Origin: an uncultured Lachnospiraceae bacterium
GTDB taxonomy: Bacteria; Bacillota; Clostridia; Lachnospirales; Lachnospiraceae
DNA length: 64,000 nt
Assembly (NCBI GenBank): GCA_910583835.1
Contig: CAJTYM010000007.1
Location: forward strand, 1-64,000
Direction of reading: 5' to 3'
The position numbers and the translations under genes were made by a program. The notes below the pieces were generated by a model. It saw only the letters and a list, made by a program, of their open reading frames with translations. It searched no databases and was not told the DNA's origin. The number at the start of each line of letters is the position of its first letter. Position 1 is the stretch's first letter. Positions 51,802-61,870 of the stretch are shown here, in pieces.

Positions 51802-53721
51802 TTACTTTCCTATCGTGACTTTCTTACTTTTGCTCCATTTCCCATAAACTTTGTTCTTCATGGAATCCAGCTTATAGGCGCGTACCTGCACATAATACCT
51901 GCTTCCTGCCTTAAGGCCGGAAATCGTCTTTTTCGCTGATGTTGTCTGTACCTTTTTCGCAGACTTCATATTTGACTTCGTAGAATAGCGTATCTGATAG
52001 CCCTTGGCATCGCTGACCTTGCGGATGGTAACCTCAAGTTTCCTGCCCGACCGCTTTTTCAGCTTTTTGACAGAGGTACTCTTTACCTTTACTTTGGTCC
52101 ATTTGGCATAGAGCGTGGTGTTTCCGCTTACCCCATTGCTGAAATTCCATTTCACGGTGCAGTCTGGATTGCTGTACCAGCCAGCAAACTGGTATTCTTT
52201 ACGTTTAGGGTTAGCGGGTTTCTTTACTGTCTCCTGCGGCCACACTTTCAGTGAAGAAACCTTGCTTCCGCCCTTGGTATCGAACTTAACGGTAAATTGC
52301 CTGCCTTTGACTGCGGCAGCGGTAACCTCGCTGTCCTTCTTGCCATCACATACGGCAACTGCTTTCACTGTCACGTCTGAATTCACCAGAAAAGGTTCTG
52401 TATAATGAAAACTTCTGCTGAATGAAGCGGAAGGTTCATTATTATCTGTCGTATAATAGATATCCGCTCCCGGCGTTGCCGAGCTAAGCGTCACGCTCAC
52501 GCCTTTGGACGTCCTTCTCTGCGTTATCTTGGGCGCTGCCACCGTCTGTCCCGGCAGATACGCGGTTCCCACCTGGTCCTGGGTAGAACCCATGTCCCTG
52601 GTACACTTGGGAATCAAACCGGAATACAGAGGTTCCGCTGTATGGAAGCCCTGCTTATCCATGGGACCGGTAAATGTCGCCTCACCAAGCCCAAACCAGG
52701 TATACTGCAGTTCAAGCCCATATTCCCCATCAAGATCATCCCAGGTACAGTCCACATAATACCAGGTATCGTTCAGGCAGACAGCGTTCCAGGCATGTCC
52801 TTCCACAATTGGGCTGCCAGAAAAATCATAACCCATTACCTTGCGGCTGGTGATGCCTACGACATCGATCCCCACACTGTTCATGAGGATTTCAAACGCT
52901 TTAGTGTAACCTGCACAGACCGTATAGGAATCACAAAATACACTGTATGCGCTCTGATGGTACAGGGTATTGGGGCGCTGCGAGGCATATGCATGGTCAT
53001 ATTGCACTTTCTTGATAATCAGGTCATGGGCAATCTTTGCCTTCTCTAACTCCGTAGCCCCTTTCTCGACCTGCGCTTTCATATCGTTAATCTTTGCTTT
53101 CAGCTTCTGTGTCTCTGATTTCCTGGTCGAACCATTGGCAAACTTATCATAAAATACCGGCGTCAGAGACTTGCTGCTGCGCAGATAAGAGCTGTCCAGA
53201 AAATAGTACTGGGGATTGGCATAAAGAAACATCAGGTATACGTTGCTCGCTTTGTTGGAAGTCATGCCCAGGGTCTGGAATTCTACCCCCAGCGCTGCAT
53301 AGCAGGAACTTTTTGCCCCCATCTCATCACTGACTGTCACCAGCTTCGCGTTATTGGCTGTGGCAAGATATTTCCTGCACTCCGCATCCAGAAGATCCCA
53401 GAACTGGCGCGCCCTCTCGTCTAAACGGTTATAAATATAGTTGGACGAATATACATCCCAGGGAGAATTATACTGCTGTGAGCCATAAGTGTCAGAATAC
53501 CGCCACAATTGCCCGCCCGCTGTTAAATCCTCCGCGCTCAGGATACCAATTTCCTCCGCTGTCTCATCTGAAATATCAATCGCCTCCAGCTGCATGCCGC
53601 CGACATAATCTGATCCCGCTTCGGTAGCTTCATCTGGAGAAACTGTCGCAGACGCATCTGCTGGCAATGCCGTAAAAAGCATGATCCCCGCCAACAAAAT
53701 CGATAAAATGCGTGTTCTCAT
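51802..53721 (-). CDS. Secreted transglutaminase-like surface protein
   Basis: 639 aa with a signal peptide (RILSILLAGIMLFTALPADASA). A transglutaminase-like core at about 255-340 shows the Cys (YTVCAGYTKAFEIL), His (EGHAWNAVC) and Asp (WYYVDCTWDD). It is followed by a chitobiase-type beta region (SSATPGADIYYTTDNNEPS), one Flg_new/InlB repeat (FDTKGGSKVSSLKVWPQETV...FAGWYSNPD) and a Lys-rich Fn3-like C-terminal domain (KVYGKWSKSKKVTIGK). There is no LPXTG motif. ATG at 53721 follows GGAGG. It sits between rmlC and the ABC permease and probably acts outside the cell, on wall peptides or surface proteins. Confidence 0.88.
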   Translation of the reverse strand: MRTRILSILLAGIMLFTALPADASATVSPDEATEAGSDYVGGMQLEAIDISDETAEEIGILSAEDLTAGGQLWRYSDTYGSQQYNSPWDVYSSNYIYNRLDERARQFWDLLDAECRKYLATANNAKLVTVSDEMGAKSSCYAALGVEFQTLGMTSNKASNVYLMFLYANPQYYFLDSSYLRSSKSLTPVFYDKFANGSTRKSETQKLKAKINDMKAQVEKGATELEKAKIAHDLIIKKVQYDHAYASQRPNTLYHQSAYSVFCDSYTVCAGYTKAFEILMNSVGIDVVGITSRKVMGYDFSGSPIVEGHAWNAVCLNDTWYYVDCTWDDLDGEYGLELQYTWFGLGEATFTGPMDKQGFHTAEPLYSGLIPKCTRDMGSTQDQVGTAYLPGQTVAAPKITQRRTSKGVSVTLSSATPGADIYYTTDNNEPSASFSRSFHYTEPFLVNSDVTVKAVAVCDGKKDSEVTAAAVKGRQFTVKFDTKGGSKVSSLKVWPQETVKKPANPKRKEYQFAGWYSNPDCTVKWNFSNGVSGNTTLYAKWTKVKVKSTSVKKLKKRSGRKLEVTIRKVSDAKGYQIRYSTKSNMKSAKKVQTTSAKKTISGLKAGSRYYVQVRAYKLDSMKNKVYGKWSKSKKVTIGK

Positions 53722-53780
53722 ATGATTTCCCTCCTTCATAATTTACTGCTTCATTAATCCCTTCCTTGCAAAACCTCTCA

Positions 53781-54362
53781 TTACTTCCTGTTACGGCTGT
53801 CCACATATGCATCCAGGCTTCCCCAGACCTTGTCCTTGTCAGACATTATCAGATCTTTCTCCGTCATCCCTTGCGGCAATGGCCAGTCAATGCCAATCTT
53901 CTCATCTTTCCACAGTATCCCGCCCTCATCATTGGGATGGTAGAAATCTGTCACCTTATAACAGAATTCTGCATAATCGGACAGCACGACAAACCCATGT
54001 GCAAATCCCTTAGGGATAAAGAACTGCTTCTTATTCTCCGCTGACAGGATGACGCCGAACCATTTGCCGAACGTCTCGGAACCCTCGCGCAGATCCACAG
54101 CCACGTCAAACACCTCGCCGCTAACCGCACGTACCAGCTTATCCTGCGGATAATTGATCTGGAAATGAAGTCCGCGCAGCACGCCTCTCTTAGATGCTGA
54201 CTGGTTGTCCTGCACAAAATCACAGTCAATCCCCGCTTCCTTGAAATCATTGTAATTATATGTCTCCATAAAGTACCCGCGTTCATCCCCGAACACCGCC
54301 GGCTCAATCACCTTCAGCCCTACAATCCCATTGCAGTTGTCCGTCACTTTAATCTTTCCCAT
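53781..54362 (-). CDS. rmlC: dTDP-4-dehydrorhamnose 3,5-epimerase
   Basis: 193-aa cupin enzyme: VIEPAVFGDERGYFMETYN, QDNQSASKRGVLRGLHFQ with the catalytic His, VFDVAVDLREGSETFGKWFG and FFIPKGFAHGFVVLSD. It epimerises the 4-keto sugar on the way to dTDP-rhamnose. ATG follows AGGAGG. rmlA lies 75 nt upstream; rmlB and rmlD are not in the window and may lie elsewhere. Confidence 0.96.
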   Translation of the reverse strand: MGKIKVTDNCNGIVGLKVIEPAVFGDERGYFMETYNYNDFKEAGIDCDFVQDNQSASKRGVLRGLHFQINYPQDKLVRAVSGEVFDVAVDLREGSETFGKWFGVILSAENKKQFFIPKGFAHGFVVLSDYAEFCYKVTDFYHPNDEGGILWKDEKIGIDWPLPQGMTEKDLIMSDKDKVWGSLDAYVDSRNRK

Positions 54363-54437
54363 CTTAACCTCCTCCTTCTGGATGTAAATTATTTTATAGA
54401 CAAGTCTAAGCGCATGTTATTCTCATTGTCAGCTTTG

Positions 54438-55316
54438 TTACAGCCCCTGGGCAATTTCCATCAGATACTGCCCATATTCCGTCTTCATCAGAGGCTTTGC
54501 CAATTTCTTTAACTGTTCTTCATTGATGAATCCGCGCTTATAAGCTATCTCCTCGATACAGGAAATATAAAGCCCCTGACGTTTCTGGAATGCCGACACA
54601 AAATCAGCCGCTGCCAGAAGCATATCGTGATTCCCGGTATCCAGCCATGCAAATCCACGTCCCAAAGTCTCCACTTTCAAGTTGCCGCGCCTTAAATATT
54701 CGTTGTTGACACTGGTAATCTCAATCTCCCCGCGCGCGGAAGGCTTGACATTTTTGGCAATCTCCACCACATCATTGTCATAAAAATACAGTCCCGGCAC
54801 TGCATAATTGGACTTCGGCTGCTCTGGCTTCTCCTCAATGGAGATGGCCGTTCCTTCCTCATCAAACTCGACAACGCCATACTCTCTGGGGTCCCGGACA
54901 TAATATCCGAAAATCGTCGCTCCCGGCTGGCTGTCCGTCCTCTCTGCGACACGCATAAGCACTTTGGAGAAACTCTGCCCATAGAAGATATTGTCCCCCA
55001 GCACCAGAGCCACAGCGTCCTTGCCGATAAACTCCTCCCCGATGATAAAGGCATCGGCAAGCCCTCTCGGTTCCTCCTGCACGGCATAGGCAAACCTCAT
55101 GCCAAGCTGGCTTCCGTCCCCCAGCAAATCCTCAAACACCGGCAAATCCCTGGGCGTGGAAATTATCAGCACCTCACGGATTCCTGCCAGCATCAGGGTG
55201 GACAGGGGATAATAAATCATCGGTTTGTCATACACCGGCATAATCTGCTTAGAGATTGCCTTCGTCAATGGATACAGCCTTGTCCCGGAACCTCCGGCTA
55301 AAATAATTCCTTTCAT
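54438..55316 (-). CDS. rmlA: Glucose-1-phosphate thymidylyltransferase
   Basis: 292 aa: KGIILAGGSGTRLYPLTKAI, the nucleotidyltransferase motif, plus PVYDKPMIYYPLSTLMLAGI, VLGDNIFYGQ, IEEKPEQPKSNYAVPGLYFY and WLDTGNHDMLLAA. It makes dTDP-glucose, the precursor for rhamnose and for the WecE branch. The ATG overlaps the stop of the upstream membrane gene (4 nt) and uses GGAGG inside it. Confidence 0.97.
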   Translation of the reverse strand: MKGIILAGGSGTRLYPLTKAISKQIMPVYDKPMIYYPLSTLMLAGIREVLIISTPRDLPVFEDLLGDGSQLGMRFAYAVQEEPRGLADAFIIGEEFIGKDAVALVLGDNIFYGQSFSKVLMRVAERTDSQPGATIFGYYVRDPREYGVVEFDEEGTAISIEEKPEQPKSNYAVPGLYFYDNDVVEIAKNVKPSARGEIEITSVNNEYLRRGNLKVETLGRGFAWLDTGNHDMLLAAADFVSAFQKRQGLYISCIEEIAYKRGFINEEQLKKLAKPLMKTEYGQYLMEIAQGL

Positions 55317-56137
55317 TGGTTAACCTCCAAATCATTTTTTTCTCGGGCATATACGCTTCTTGCCCCTGTAGATTCCACCAGCCCATAGCCAAGCTGGGCA
55401 AAATAACCATCCATCTCAAAAGAACTGAACGTTACAATATAATCAATCTTTCTCTTTGCAAGGGCTTTGGACAGACGTTCCTCTTCATCCTTCCTTCCGA
55501 AGTTCACGGCATGGATAATCGTTTTCTCCGCCTTGTACCCATTCTTTACATTCTTATATCCATCCGTATGGTTATAATCCAGATAGGCCTTGCGCCTGAT
55601 TCCCCACACGAGCGAGGGGTCATACAATCTCGCCGCCACCTGGCATTCGATATCAAATGCCACGACAGGATTCTCTATCTCCCCATCGTTGTGCCGCTCA
55701 ATGATATCGCAGACCTGTACCACATCGCCAGGCAGGTTATAGATGTTTTCCGGCATACGCAGGCTTCCTTCTGTCAGGAAAGTGCTCGTCCCACCTTGAA
55801 ACAAAGCAATCAGCAGCACAAGTACTGCCGCTTTCTCCCAGAATTTCCGGCGCTCCATAACAGATTTCGTGCCCGCCCAGGCAATCAGCAGCAAAATCGG
55901 CACTGCCCAGATAAACCGGTAGAAGGTCAAATCCGACGTCACTTTTCCTACCAGCCGCAGCGATACGTTATTGAACACAAACAGGACACTCAGCAAAACT
56001 ACAAACAACAGACGCTTGCGCCCTTTTTCATCTACCTTGCAGAAACAATAAATCAGGCAGACCAGAAACAAGGTCAGGAACACGGTTGGCCCCATATAGG
56101 TCTCAAACACCTGCTCCACACTCTCCACAACATACAT
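55313..56137 (-). pseudogene. C-terminal part of split DUF6077-like membrane protein
   Basis: 274 aa beginning abruptly with MYVVESVEQVFETYMGPTVFL, with about four transmembrane helices and then a soluble C-terminal region. It looks like the second half of the protein whose first half is encoded at 56193-57251. The two lie in different frames, separated by about 55 nt. A TAG lies two codons before this ATG, and no good ribosome-binding site is visible. It overlaps rmlA by 4 nt, so it may still be translated to couple rmlA expression. Confidence 0.6.
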
Positions 56138-56192
56138 ATTCTATCCTCATCATCGACCATATTCTTTGGCTGCAGTCCACGCCCGGATACAA

Positions 56193-57251
56193 TCACCCGA
56201 CCGTAATCCGCAGCCCCTTGGTATACATAAAATACAAAACCATATAAACCACATTGGGCAGTATGCAGACAAAGGCGCGCCAGAGGATTGCCCATCGGGG
56301 CTCGGCCAGCCACTCCGCCAGCACGGCAATGGCAACCATCGCCGGGACAATCACCAGTGCGGACATTGATAACGGCACACTGGCAAAACAGACTGCAAAC
56401 GTCAGAAACCAATGCTCACGCCTCTGCCTGTCTTTCCACAGGCAGAGCATGGCATAAAACACTGCCGGAATTACTACATTGGCGCAAAAACCTTTGGCCT
56501 CATAGCCCCGGACCAGCAGAAAGTCCGATACGGTATAATTCGTATGGAACCCCAAATGCAGGGCAAAGACCAGCCCCGTCAGGAAAAGCGCTTTCTTCTC
56601 CTCATCCGGGAAAAGCTGCCTGCCTATGGCAAACAATATCCCGCCATGCATGAGAATGCAGAGCATGCCAACCACATATCTGTGCAGTACCATCCCGCTG
56701 ATACCGGTCAGTTTACACAACAACGCAGAATGCATATAGAACGTGGAAATCGCATAGCGCAGATTCAGTGATTTCACCGGAGCGCCGGAAGCGCCATCGT
56801 ATGCGTACATGGAATCCGTGCGCACCGTGATGTCGACTGTCCCCACATAGTAACTGGTATCCCAGCCCAAATACTGCTGCAGCGCTGCAAAGAAACAGCA
56901 AAACAACACCAGCAGAATCACTGCCAAAAGCAGGAGCCCCCGGTTCCTCCACAGTCCGGCAAAACTTTTGTACAGCAAACTGCCCAACTCTTTCCTGCCC
57001 TGCCAAAGTGCATAAATATTAATCGCCGCTGCGATAACCAGCCACAAGAATACCAGTTCATGAAACGGCCTCTGCAGAAAGATTAACGGCAGTGCAACAA
57101 CCTGAAACATTCCGAAATATACAAAGAAACCTAAAATGGCTGTCTCATATCCTCTGGGGCTTAAGCGGAATAATCTGCAGGCTGCAACGCCGAATACCGC
57201 AAATTCTATTCCCAACAGTAAAAGCACAAGTACGCATACTGCAAGCTGCAT
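56193..57251 (-). pseudogene. N-terminal part of split DUF6077-like membrane protein
   Basis: 352 aa, about eight transmembrane helices. The segment LGWDTSYYVGTVDITVRTDS followed by MYAYDGASGAPVKSLNLRYA resembles the DUF6077 family of Firmicute membrane proteins, which are usually around 600 aa or more. It ends in GLRITVG and a stop, and the remaining helices are encoded in another frame downstream. ATG follows AGGAG and a clear promoter. A frameshift or small deletion near 56.15-56.2 kb is the simplest reading. Two separate subunits are possible but less likely. Confidence 0.6.
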
Positions 57252-57278
57252 GGTTTATTTCTCCTAATTTTTTCATTA

Positions 57279-57307
57279 ATTATAACACCATCCCACAGCA
57301 AATGCAA
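57279..57307 (-). promoter_or_regulatory. Sigma-A-like promoter of DUF6077-rmlA-rmlC genes
   Basis: On the minus strand TTGCAT (57307-57302), a 17-bp spacer and a perfect TATAAT (57284-57279), 27 nt before the ATG at 57251. The same -35 box TTGCAT occurs in the promoter at 42.7 kb. Confidence 0.65.
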
Positions 57308-57322
57308 ATTTATCCATCTGCC

Positions 57323-60202
57323 CTATCTGCGGTACATGATGTGGAGCCTTGCCGGCACGAATCTCGGCACCAGCTGATCCCAGGAGGAAATGCCAATCAG
57401 TCCCAGGTAACGGTTCGTGTATTGGAATGTGACGACCGTGTCCATATATTTATAGACCTCAAAGGCTTCTTTTCCCGCGATTCCCATGGGAAGGCCCTGG
57501 GCAACCTCCACCGGATGGTCGTAATAGCTGCGGATGATAAACGCATCCACCGTTGGATTGCACGCCGCAATGTAGTAGCTGGCTGCAATTGCCGCTGCCT
57601 GGTTTGCCTGTCCCCAGTTGGAGGCATAGCCTTGCTCAGAGAGGATCACGCGCACCTTGGAACCATAATTCCTCTTGATGTAATTCGTCAGCACATCCAG
57701 ATTCTTCATCGTAATGTAGGGGCTGTTCTCATCGTAAGTGATGCCATAGCCATCCCAGAAATTCGTGTAGGTCAGCGGGGCGGAATACGCATGGTAGGCA
57801 AGATTCCACTGAATCCCGCTCTGAACTCTTGCCAATTGCGCCACAAACGCAGCGATGGAATCCCTTACGCTGTACCCGCCCGGGACAGACGTATTCCAGA
57901 GATTATCCATACAGATGAATACCTTGGCATTGGAATATTGGCTGCGCACGGCAACATACAGGGCACGGAACGCATGGGCATAAATCTTAAAATAAGCATT
58001 CGCCGAAAGGGAACCCGCATAATTCCAGCTTCTGGGATTATTGATTTCATTTCCCAAAATCCAGTTGGACACATAGCATTTCTTAGTGCCAAACACACTG
58101 CCCAGATAACAGAACATCGCTTCCATCTTCTCCCGACCGCCATCGCGGCGCACGTTCCACAGATAGTAGGGCGCTGCCCCTGCCGCCCTTGCACTCGGGT
58201 CAATCAGGTCAAGCTGGCCGCCTACCCAGTCCAAAAGAATCTGCATGGTAACATTAATTCCCTTTTTATTGCATTCTGATACAATTTGCTTCAAAGAATC
58301 CATACTATTGAAATAATATGTCTTCCCATTATATTTGTAGGGCACGGTCGGATTCACGCATACAGAGGAAACCGTCAGGTTGAGGAAATTATTCTTTGCC
58401 CCGCATGCATCAATCTCCTGCATATTATTGTAAAACTGCATCCCCTTCTTCGTTGCGCCCGGTTTGTATTTGGACTTGTTCTTCGCCGCTTTCTGCGGGC
58501 CGCTGACAAAGGATGGCTTGCTGATCAGATAATATTTCCCTTTCTTTTTCACGGCAATGGCAAACTTTGCCATCACATAGCCCTGATTCTCCGAGGTCTT
58601 CAGCGTAAAACTGAGATTCCTTTTCTTGTATACTTTCTTTGCCGCTTTGTAGGGCTTGCCCGTGTAAGGGTTGACATACACCAGGTAATAGCGGTCGTCC
58701 GAACTCGCCACACGGCTCGTCACAGTGGCTTTAACGCTGACTTTTCCTGTTCCAACTACTTTACAGGTTTTGATTTTTGTATATTTCGTGTTCGGCTTGC
58801 GCGTGCATTTGACCCATTTTGCATAATATTTCTTATTGCCGGTCGTTCCCTTCTGTATCTCACTGACGCGCTTCTTTAACCTTGCGTCCCGGTACCAGCC
58901 GTCAAAATCGTAACCCTTCCTGGTAGGGATGGGTAAGGAAAATGTCTTGGACTGGATATTGTATTTTTTCTTTGCCCCTTTCGCCAGTTTGCCATTCCTG
59001 GTCTGGTACTTGATGGTATAATTGATTGGCGTCCACTTGGCGTAGAGCGTCACCACGCCCCCCGCTTCCGCAGTCAGCGTCTGCACACTGGCTCCGTTCG
59101 CATATGTCTTGCCCTTGCCGTCCTTCTTGGTGTTCCAGCCTGCAAAAGTATAACCGGTACGCTGAAAACGGTTCGTGCCCAGCCTGCTTGCCGTGCCATA
59201 CACATGCTTGGTGTTGGCAACAGAACCGCTCTTTGCCCCATTGCCGTTGTATGTGACCTGGTAAGAATTTCCTTTCCACATAGCATAGAGGACAACGGTG
59301 CTCCCATCCGCCTGGTCTGCAAAAGATACGCTTTCCTGCTGCCCATAGGTTTTGCCCTTGCCGTCCTTCCTGGTATTCCAGCCCGCAAAGGTGTAGCCCG
59401 TCTTCGTAAATTTATTCTTCGTCAGTTTCTTGCTCTTGCCGCAGGAAAACGCCTCCGCGCTCATGGTGCCGCTTCCGCCGTTCGCCTGGAAGCTCACCTT
59501 GTACTCTCCACGCCTCCAGACTGCTTTCAGCACTACCACTGCGCCATCCTGGTCTGTGAGGTTCTTGGCAGCAGCTCCCTCCTGGTAGACGCCAACGCCT
59601 TCCTGCTCCCAGCCGATATGCACATAATTCTTTTTGTACAGCCCGCTTACCGGAAGCTTTAATTCCTCGTCATAAGCCATCAGCCGTTCCGCAGGCGCTT
59701 CCCCGCTGCCTCCATTAAGGTCAAACTGTACACGGTATGTAATCGGCGTCCAGGAAGCAGACAATGTCATATCTTCCATGACCGGCGCAGAAAAGCTGTA
59801 ATAGTTCCCCTGGCTGTCCAGCCATCCCTGGAAGAGATAGCCCTTTTGGCTTACCTCTGCCACGTCTTCTGCCGCGATTGCCTCTCCCTCTTTCACACGC
59901 AGCGAAAAGCTGTTCGTTCCCGCCACTGTGACGCCCCCATTTAAATCAAACGTAACTGTGTATCTCGTCTCTTCCTCCGGTGGGTTCTCCCCCTCTTCCG
60001 GCGGGTTCTCCCCCTCTTCTGGCGGATTCTCCCCCTCTTCTGGCGGATTTTCCCCTTCTTCCGGCGCTGTACGCACCTCTTGCTTATTTTCTTGATACTG
60101 CTGCGGCTCCTGCGCGATCCCCATCGCATAGAGACTGCCTCCATCCATGGTAAACAACAGTATGGATGCCAACAGTATGCATAATATCCTCTTCTTTTTC
60201 AT
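57323..60202 (-). CDS. Secreted Flg_new-repeat protein with glycosidase-like domain
   Basis: 959 aa. A signal peptide (about 1-26) is followed by a four-unit GENPPEE linker (47-75) and five Flg_new/InlB-type repeats (about 78-455; GYTFAGWNTRKDGKGKTY is typical). A beta-rich segment and a C-terminal domain of about 480 aa resembling DUF5722 come next. That domain has TIM-barrel glycosidase features: WILGNEINNP (possible acid/base Glu) and VILSEQGYAS (possible nucleophile Glu). No LPXTG motif is present; attachment may be via the repeats. ATG follows AAGGG. The family name is from memory. Confidence 0.75.
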   Translation of the reverse strand: MKKKRILCILLASILLFTMDGGSLYAMGIAQEPQQYQENKQEVRTAPEEGENPPEEGENPPEEGENPPEEGENPPEEETRYTVTFDLNGGVTVAGTNSFSLRVKEGEAIAAEDVAEVSQKGYLFQGWLDSQGNYYSFSAPVMEDMTLSASWTPITYRVQFDLNGGSGEAPAERLMAYDEELKLPVSGLYKKNYVHIGWEQEGVGVYQEGAAAKNLTDQDGAVVVLKAVWRRGEYKVSFQANGGSGTMSAEAFSCGKSKKLTKNKFTKTGYTFAGWNTRKDGKGKTYGQQESVSFADQADGSTVVLYAMWKGNSYQVTYNGNGAKSGSVANTKHVYGTASRLGTNRFQRTGYTFAGWNTKKDGKGKTYANGASVQTLTAEAGGVVTLYAKWTPINYTIKYQTRNGKLAKGAKKKYNIQSKTFSLPIPTRKGYDFDGWYRDARLKKRVSEIQKGTTGNKKYYAKWVKCTRKPNTKYTKIKTCKVVGTGKVSVKATVTSRVASSDDRYYLVYVNPYTGKPYKAAKKVYKKRNLSFTLKTSENQGYVMAKFAIAVKKKGKYYLISKPSFVSGPQKAAKNKSKYKPGATKKGMQFYNNMQEIDACGAKNNFLNLTVSSVCVNPTVPYKYNGKTYYFNSMDSLKQIVSECNKKGINVTMQILLDWVGGQLDLIDPSARAAGAAPYYLWNVRRDGGREKMEAMFCYLGSVFGTKKCYVSNWILGNEINNPRSWNYAGSLSANAYFKIYAHAFRALYVAVRSQYSNAKVFICMDNLWNTSVPGGYSVRDSIAAFVAQLARVQSGIQWNLAYHAYSAPLTYTNFWDGYGITYDENSPYITMKNLDVLTNYIKRNYGSKVRVILSEQGYASNWGQANQAAAIAASYYIAACNPTVDAFIIRSYYDHPVEVAQGLPMGIAGKEAFEVYKYMDTVVTFQYTNRYLGLIGISSWDQLVPRFVPARLHIMYRR
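59979..60062. repeat. Four 21-bp coding repeats (GENPPEE)
   Basis: Four consecutive 21-bp units with a few base changes encode the acidic, proline-rich linker between the signal peptide and the first Flg_new repeat. Copy number could change by slippage without breaking the frame. Confidence 0.9.
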
Positions 60203-60213
60203 TTTAATCCCTT

Positions 60214-60265
60214 TTATCCCTTTCTTTTGAATCTCTCTTATCCCTTCTTATCCCTTTCTTTTGAA
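60214..60265. repeat. 18-bp direct repeat in leader
   Basis: TTATCCCTTTCTTTTGAA occurs at 60214-60231 and 60248-60265, exactly 34 bp apart, in the 5' leader of the Flg_new-repeat gene. On the minus strand each copy carries AAAGGGAT, similar to the ribosome-binding site just downstream. Confidence 0.8.
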
Positions 60266-60315
60266 GAGCCTGATTCCCCTTTTCTCCCCAGTCCTCCTGT
60301 CTGCATCACCTCCTT

Positions 60316-61848
60316 TTAATTTATATCGGAGAGCTTGACGATGACGTAATCGTCCTGGACGGAAATATATCCGGGATTCGGATAATGTTCCATCTCTTTG
60401 GCCAGTTCCACCGCTTCCTCCTGATGGTCCAGCGTCCCATTTACCTCAATGCCCAAGGTATGCATGAAGTCTATGACGCGGGCTGTGGAGCCAATCGGGT
60501 TGGCCGGTGTGTAATCCCATCCCAGCATGGAGACGCCATACATGTCATTGCCCTCTGCAGCGCTGTTCAGGCGCGCCCCATATCCTCCCACAAAAATCAC
60601 GCGCAGGTCCTTTGTCCCCTCCGTCCGCTGTATATCCCGGGCAATCTCGCTTGCCACACGTACATCCTCCTGATAGCGCACGTCATCCGTGTACAGCAGC
60701 CTGGAAACCGTGCTGACGCTGAACCAGACCACAATCACGCTGGCTGCCATCATGCCCCTGCGCGCCCACAGATACCTCTTGCCCCCTTCCCTTTTCCAAA
60801 GTCCGTACGCAAACATACAGCCAAATGCGGATATCAGCTGCAATGCAAACTGGGAGCGCACCACCGGAGCGTTCCCCATATAGACAGTCAGCAAAAACGG
60901 CGTTGCCAACAGACCTGCCAAGGCAAGGAAAAATACAAATTTCACTGATTTCTTTACACCCTTTTTCAGGCAGAACGCCAGACAGACAGCCGCCAGGCAG
61001 ATACATACCAGAGGGTAAATGGAGCGGTGGGACGCGCCCTCCCACAAGAGAACGTTTTTCACATGGCGTAAGATATTGCGGACAATATCAGCAACAGGGG
61101 CATTCCCCCAGAGAATCTGCCCCGTCAGATACTGTCCCTGTCCGAAAAATACACGCGTAATCACCGCATTCACAAGATAGACTGCCGCAAAACCGCCTAT
61201 CAGCTTAAGAATTGCCAATGCATACAGATTCCACGGCCTTTCTTCAAAACCCTGCATAAAATCCATGAGGAACACCATAATGCAAAGCCCGATATAGAAT
61301 GCCACGCAGCCCTGGTAAGAACAGAAACTCCAGACCCCGAACGCCAGATAGGCAGCTGCCCAGGATACCTTATATTCCCTGGCAAACACCATACGTGCCA
61401 GGGCAAAGACGGATACTGTCGCATAGAGCAGTCCCAGCACCACTTCCATCCTCTGCAGCGCAAAATAAAACTGCGGCATCCACACCGGGCACACGCTGAA
61501 GAGCACCATAAACAGCCCATAAGGATACCTGTCATCCCTGCCGCCCATTGCCCAGCAGAGGTAAGCGATAAGCGCCCCCAGCAGCATAAAACCCGCCAGA
61601 AATACAATTCCCGCAAAATATGGATTGTAACCTCCCGGCATCCACACTGCCTTGCTCAGGACAAGCCCCTGCCTGCCAATCGCCTTCCAGGAATCGAGCA
61701 GCGGTCCCGCATCCATAATCATCCGCTCCGTATCGACCCCCACATTCTGCGAAAACACCATGTGCAGGTAGCAGACGCATACCATGACCGCATTTACAAA
61801 CAATGCTTTCTTATGTACTTTAGCAAATCTTTTCATATCCTCAATCAT
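60316..61848 (-). CDS. GtrII-type membrane glucosyltransferase
   Basis: 510 aa, about ten transmembrane helices and a C-terminal soluble tail. The N-terminal region NVGVDTERMIMDAGPLLDSW followed by IGRQGLVLSKAVW is characteristic of the GtrII (PF14264) family, which attaches a sugar from undecaprenyl phosphate to a surface glycan. ATG at 61848 is preceded by GAGGAG at 7 nt; the open frame extends further and overlaps the upstream GtrB gene by a few bases. It pairs with that GtrB-type enzyme. No GtrA flippase is seen between them. Confidence 0.8.
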   Translation of the reverse strand: MIEDMKRFAKVHKKALFVNAVMVCVCYLHMVFSQNVGVDTERMIMDAGPLLDSWKAIGRQGLVLSKAVWMPGGYNPYFAGIVFLAGFMLLGALIAYLCWAMGGRDDRYPYGLFMVLFSVCPVWMPQFYFALQRMEVVLGLLYATVSVFALARMVFAREYKVSWAAAYLAFGVWSFCSYQGCVAFYIGLCIMVFLMDFMQGFEERPWNLYALAILKLIGGFAAVYLVNAVITRVFFGQGQYLTGQILWGNAPVADIVRNILRHVKNVLLWEGASHRSIYPLVCICLAAVCLAFCLKKGVKKSVKFVFFLALAGLLATPFLLTVYMGNAPVVRSQFALQLISAFGCMFAYGLWKREGGKRYLWARRGMMAASVIVVWFSVSTVSRLLYTDDVRYQEDVRVASEIARDIQRTEGTKDLRVIFVGGYGARLNSAAEGNDMYGVSMLGWDYTPANPIGSTARVIDFMHTLGIEVNGTLDHQEEAVELAKEMEHYPNPGYISVQDDYVIVKLSDIN

Positions 61849-61870
61849 TTTGCCACTCCTCATCAGCATC

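Noticed and set aside
55316..56206. Plus-strand open frame of about 296 codons
   Set aside because: It mirrors the C-terminal part of the split membrane protein; no independent evidence for translation.
57092..58279. Long plus-strand open frame (about 395 codons)
   Set aside because: It is antisense to the Flg_new-repeat protein and the DUF6077-like gene and shows no ribosome-binding site or domain.
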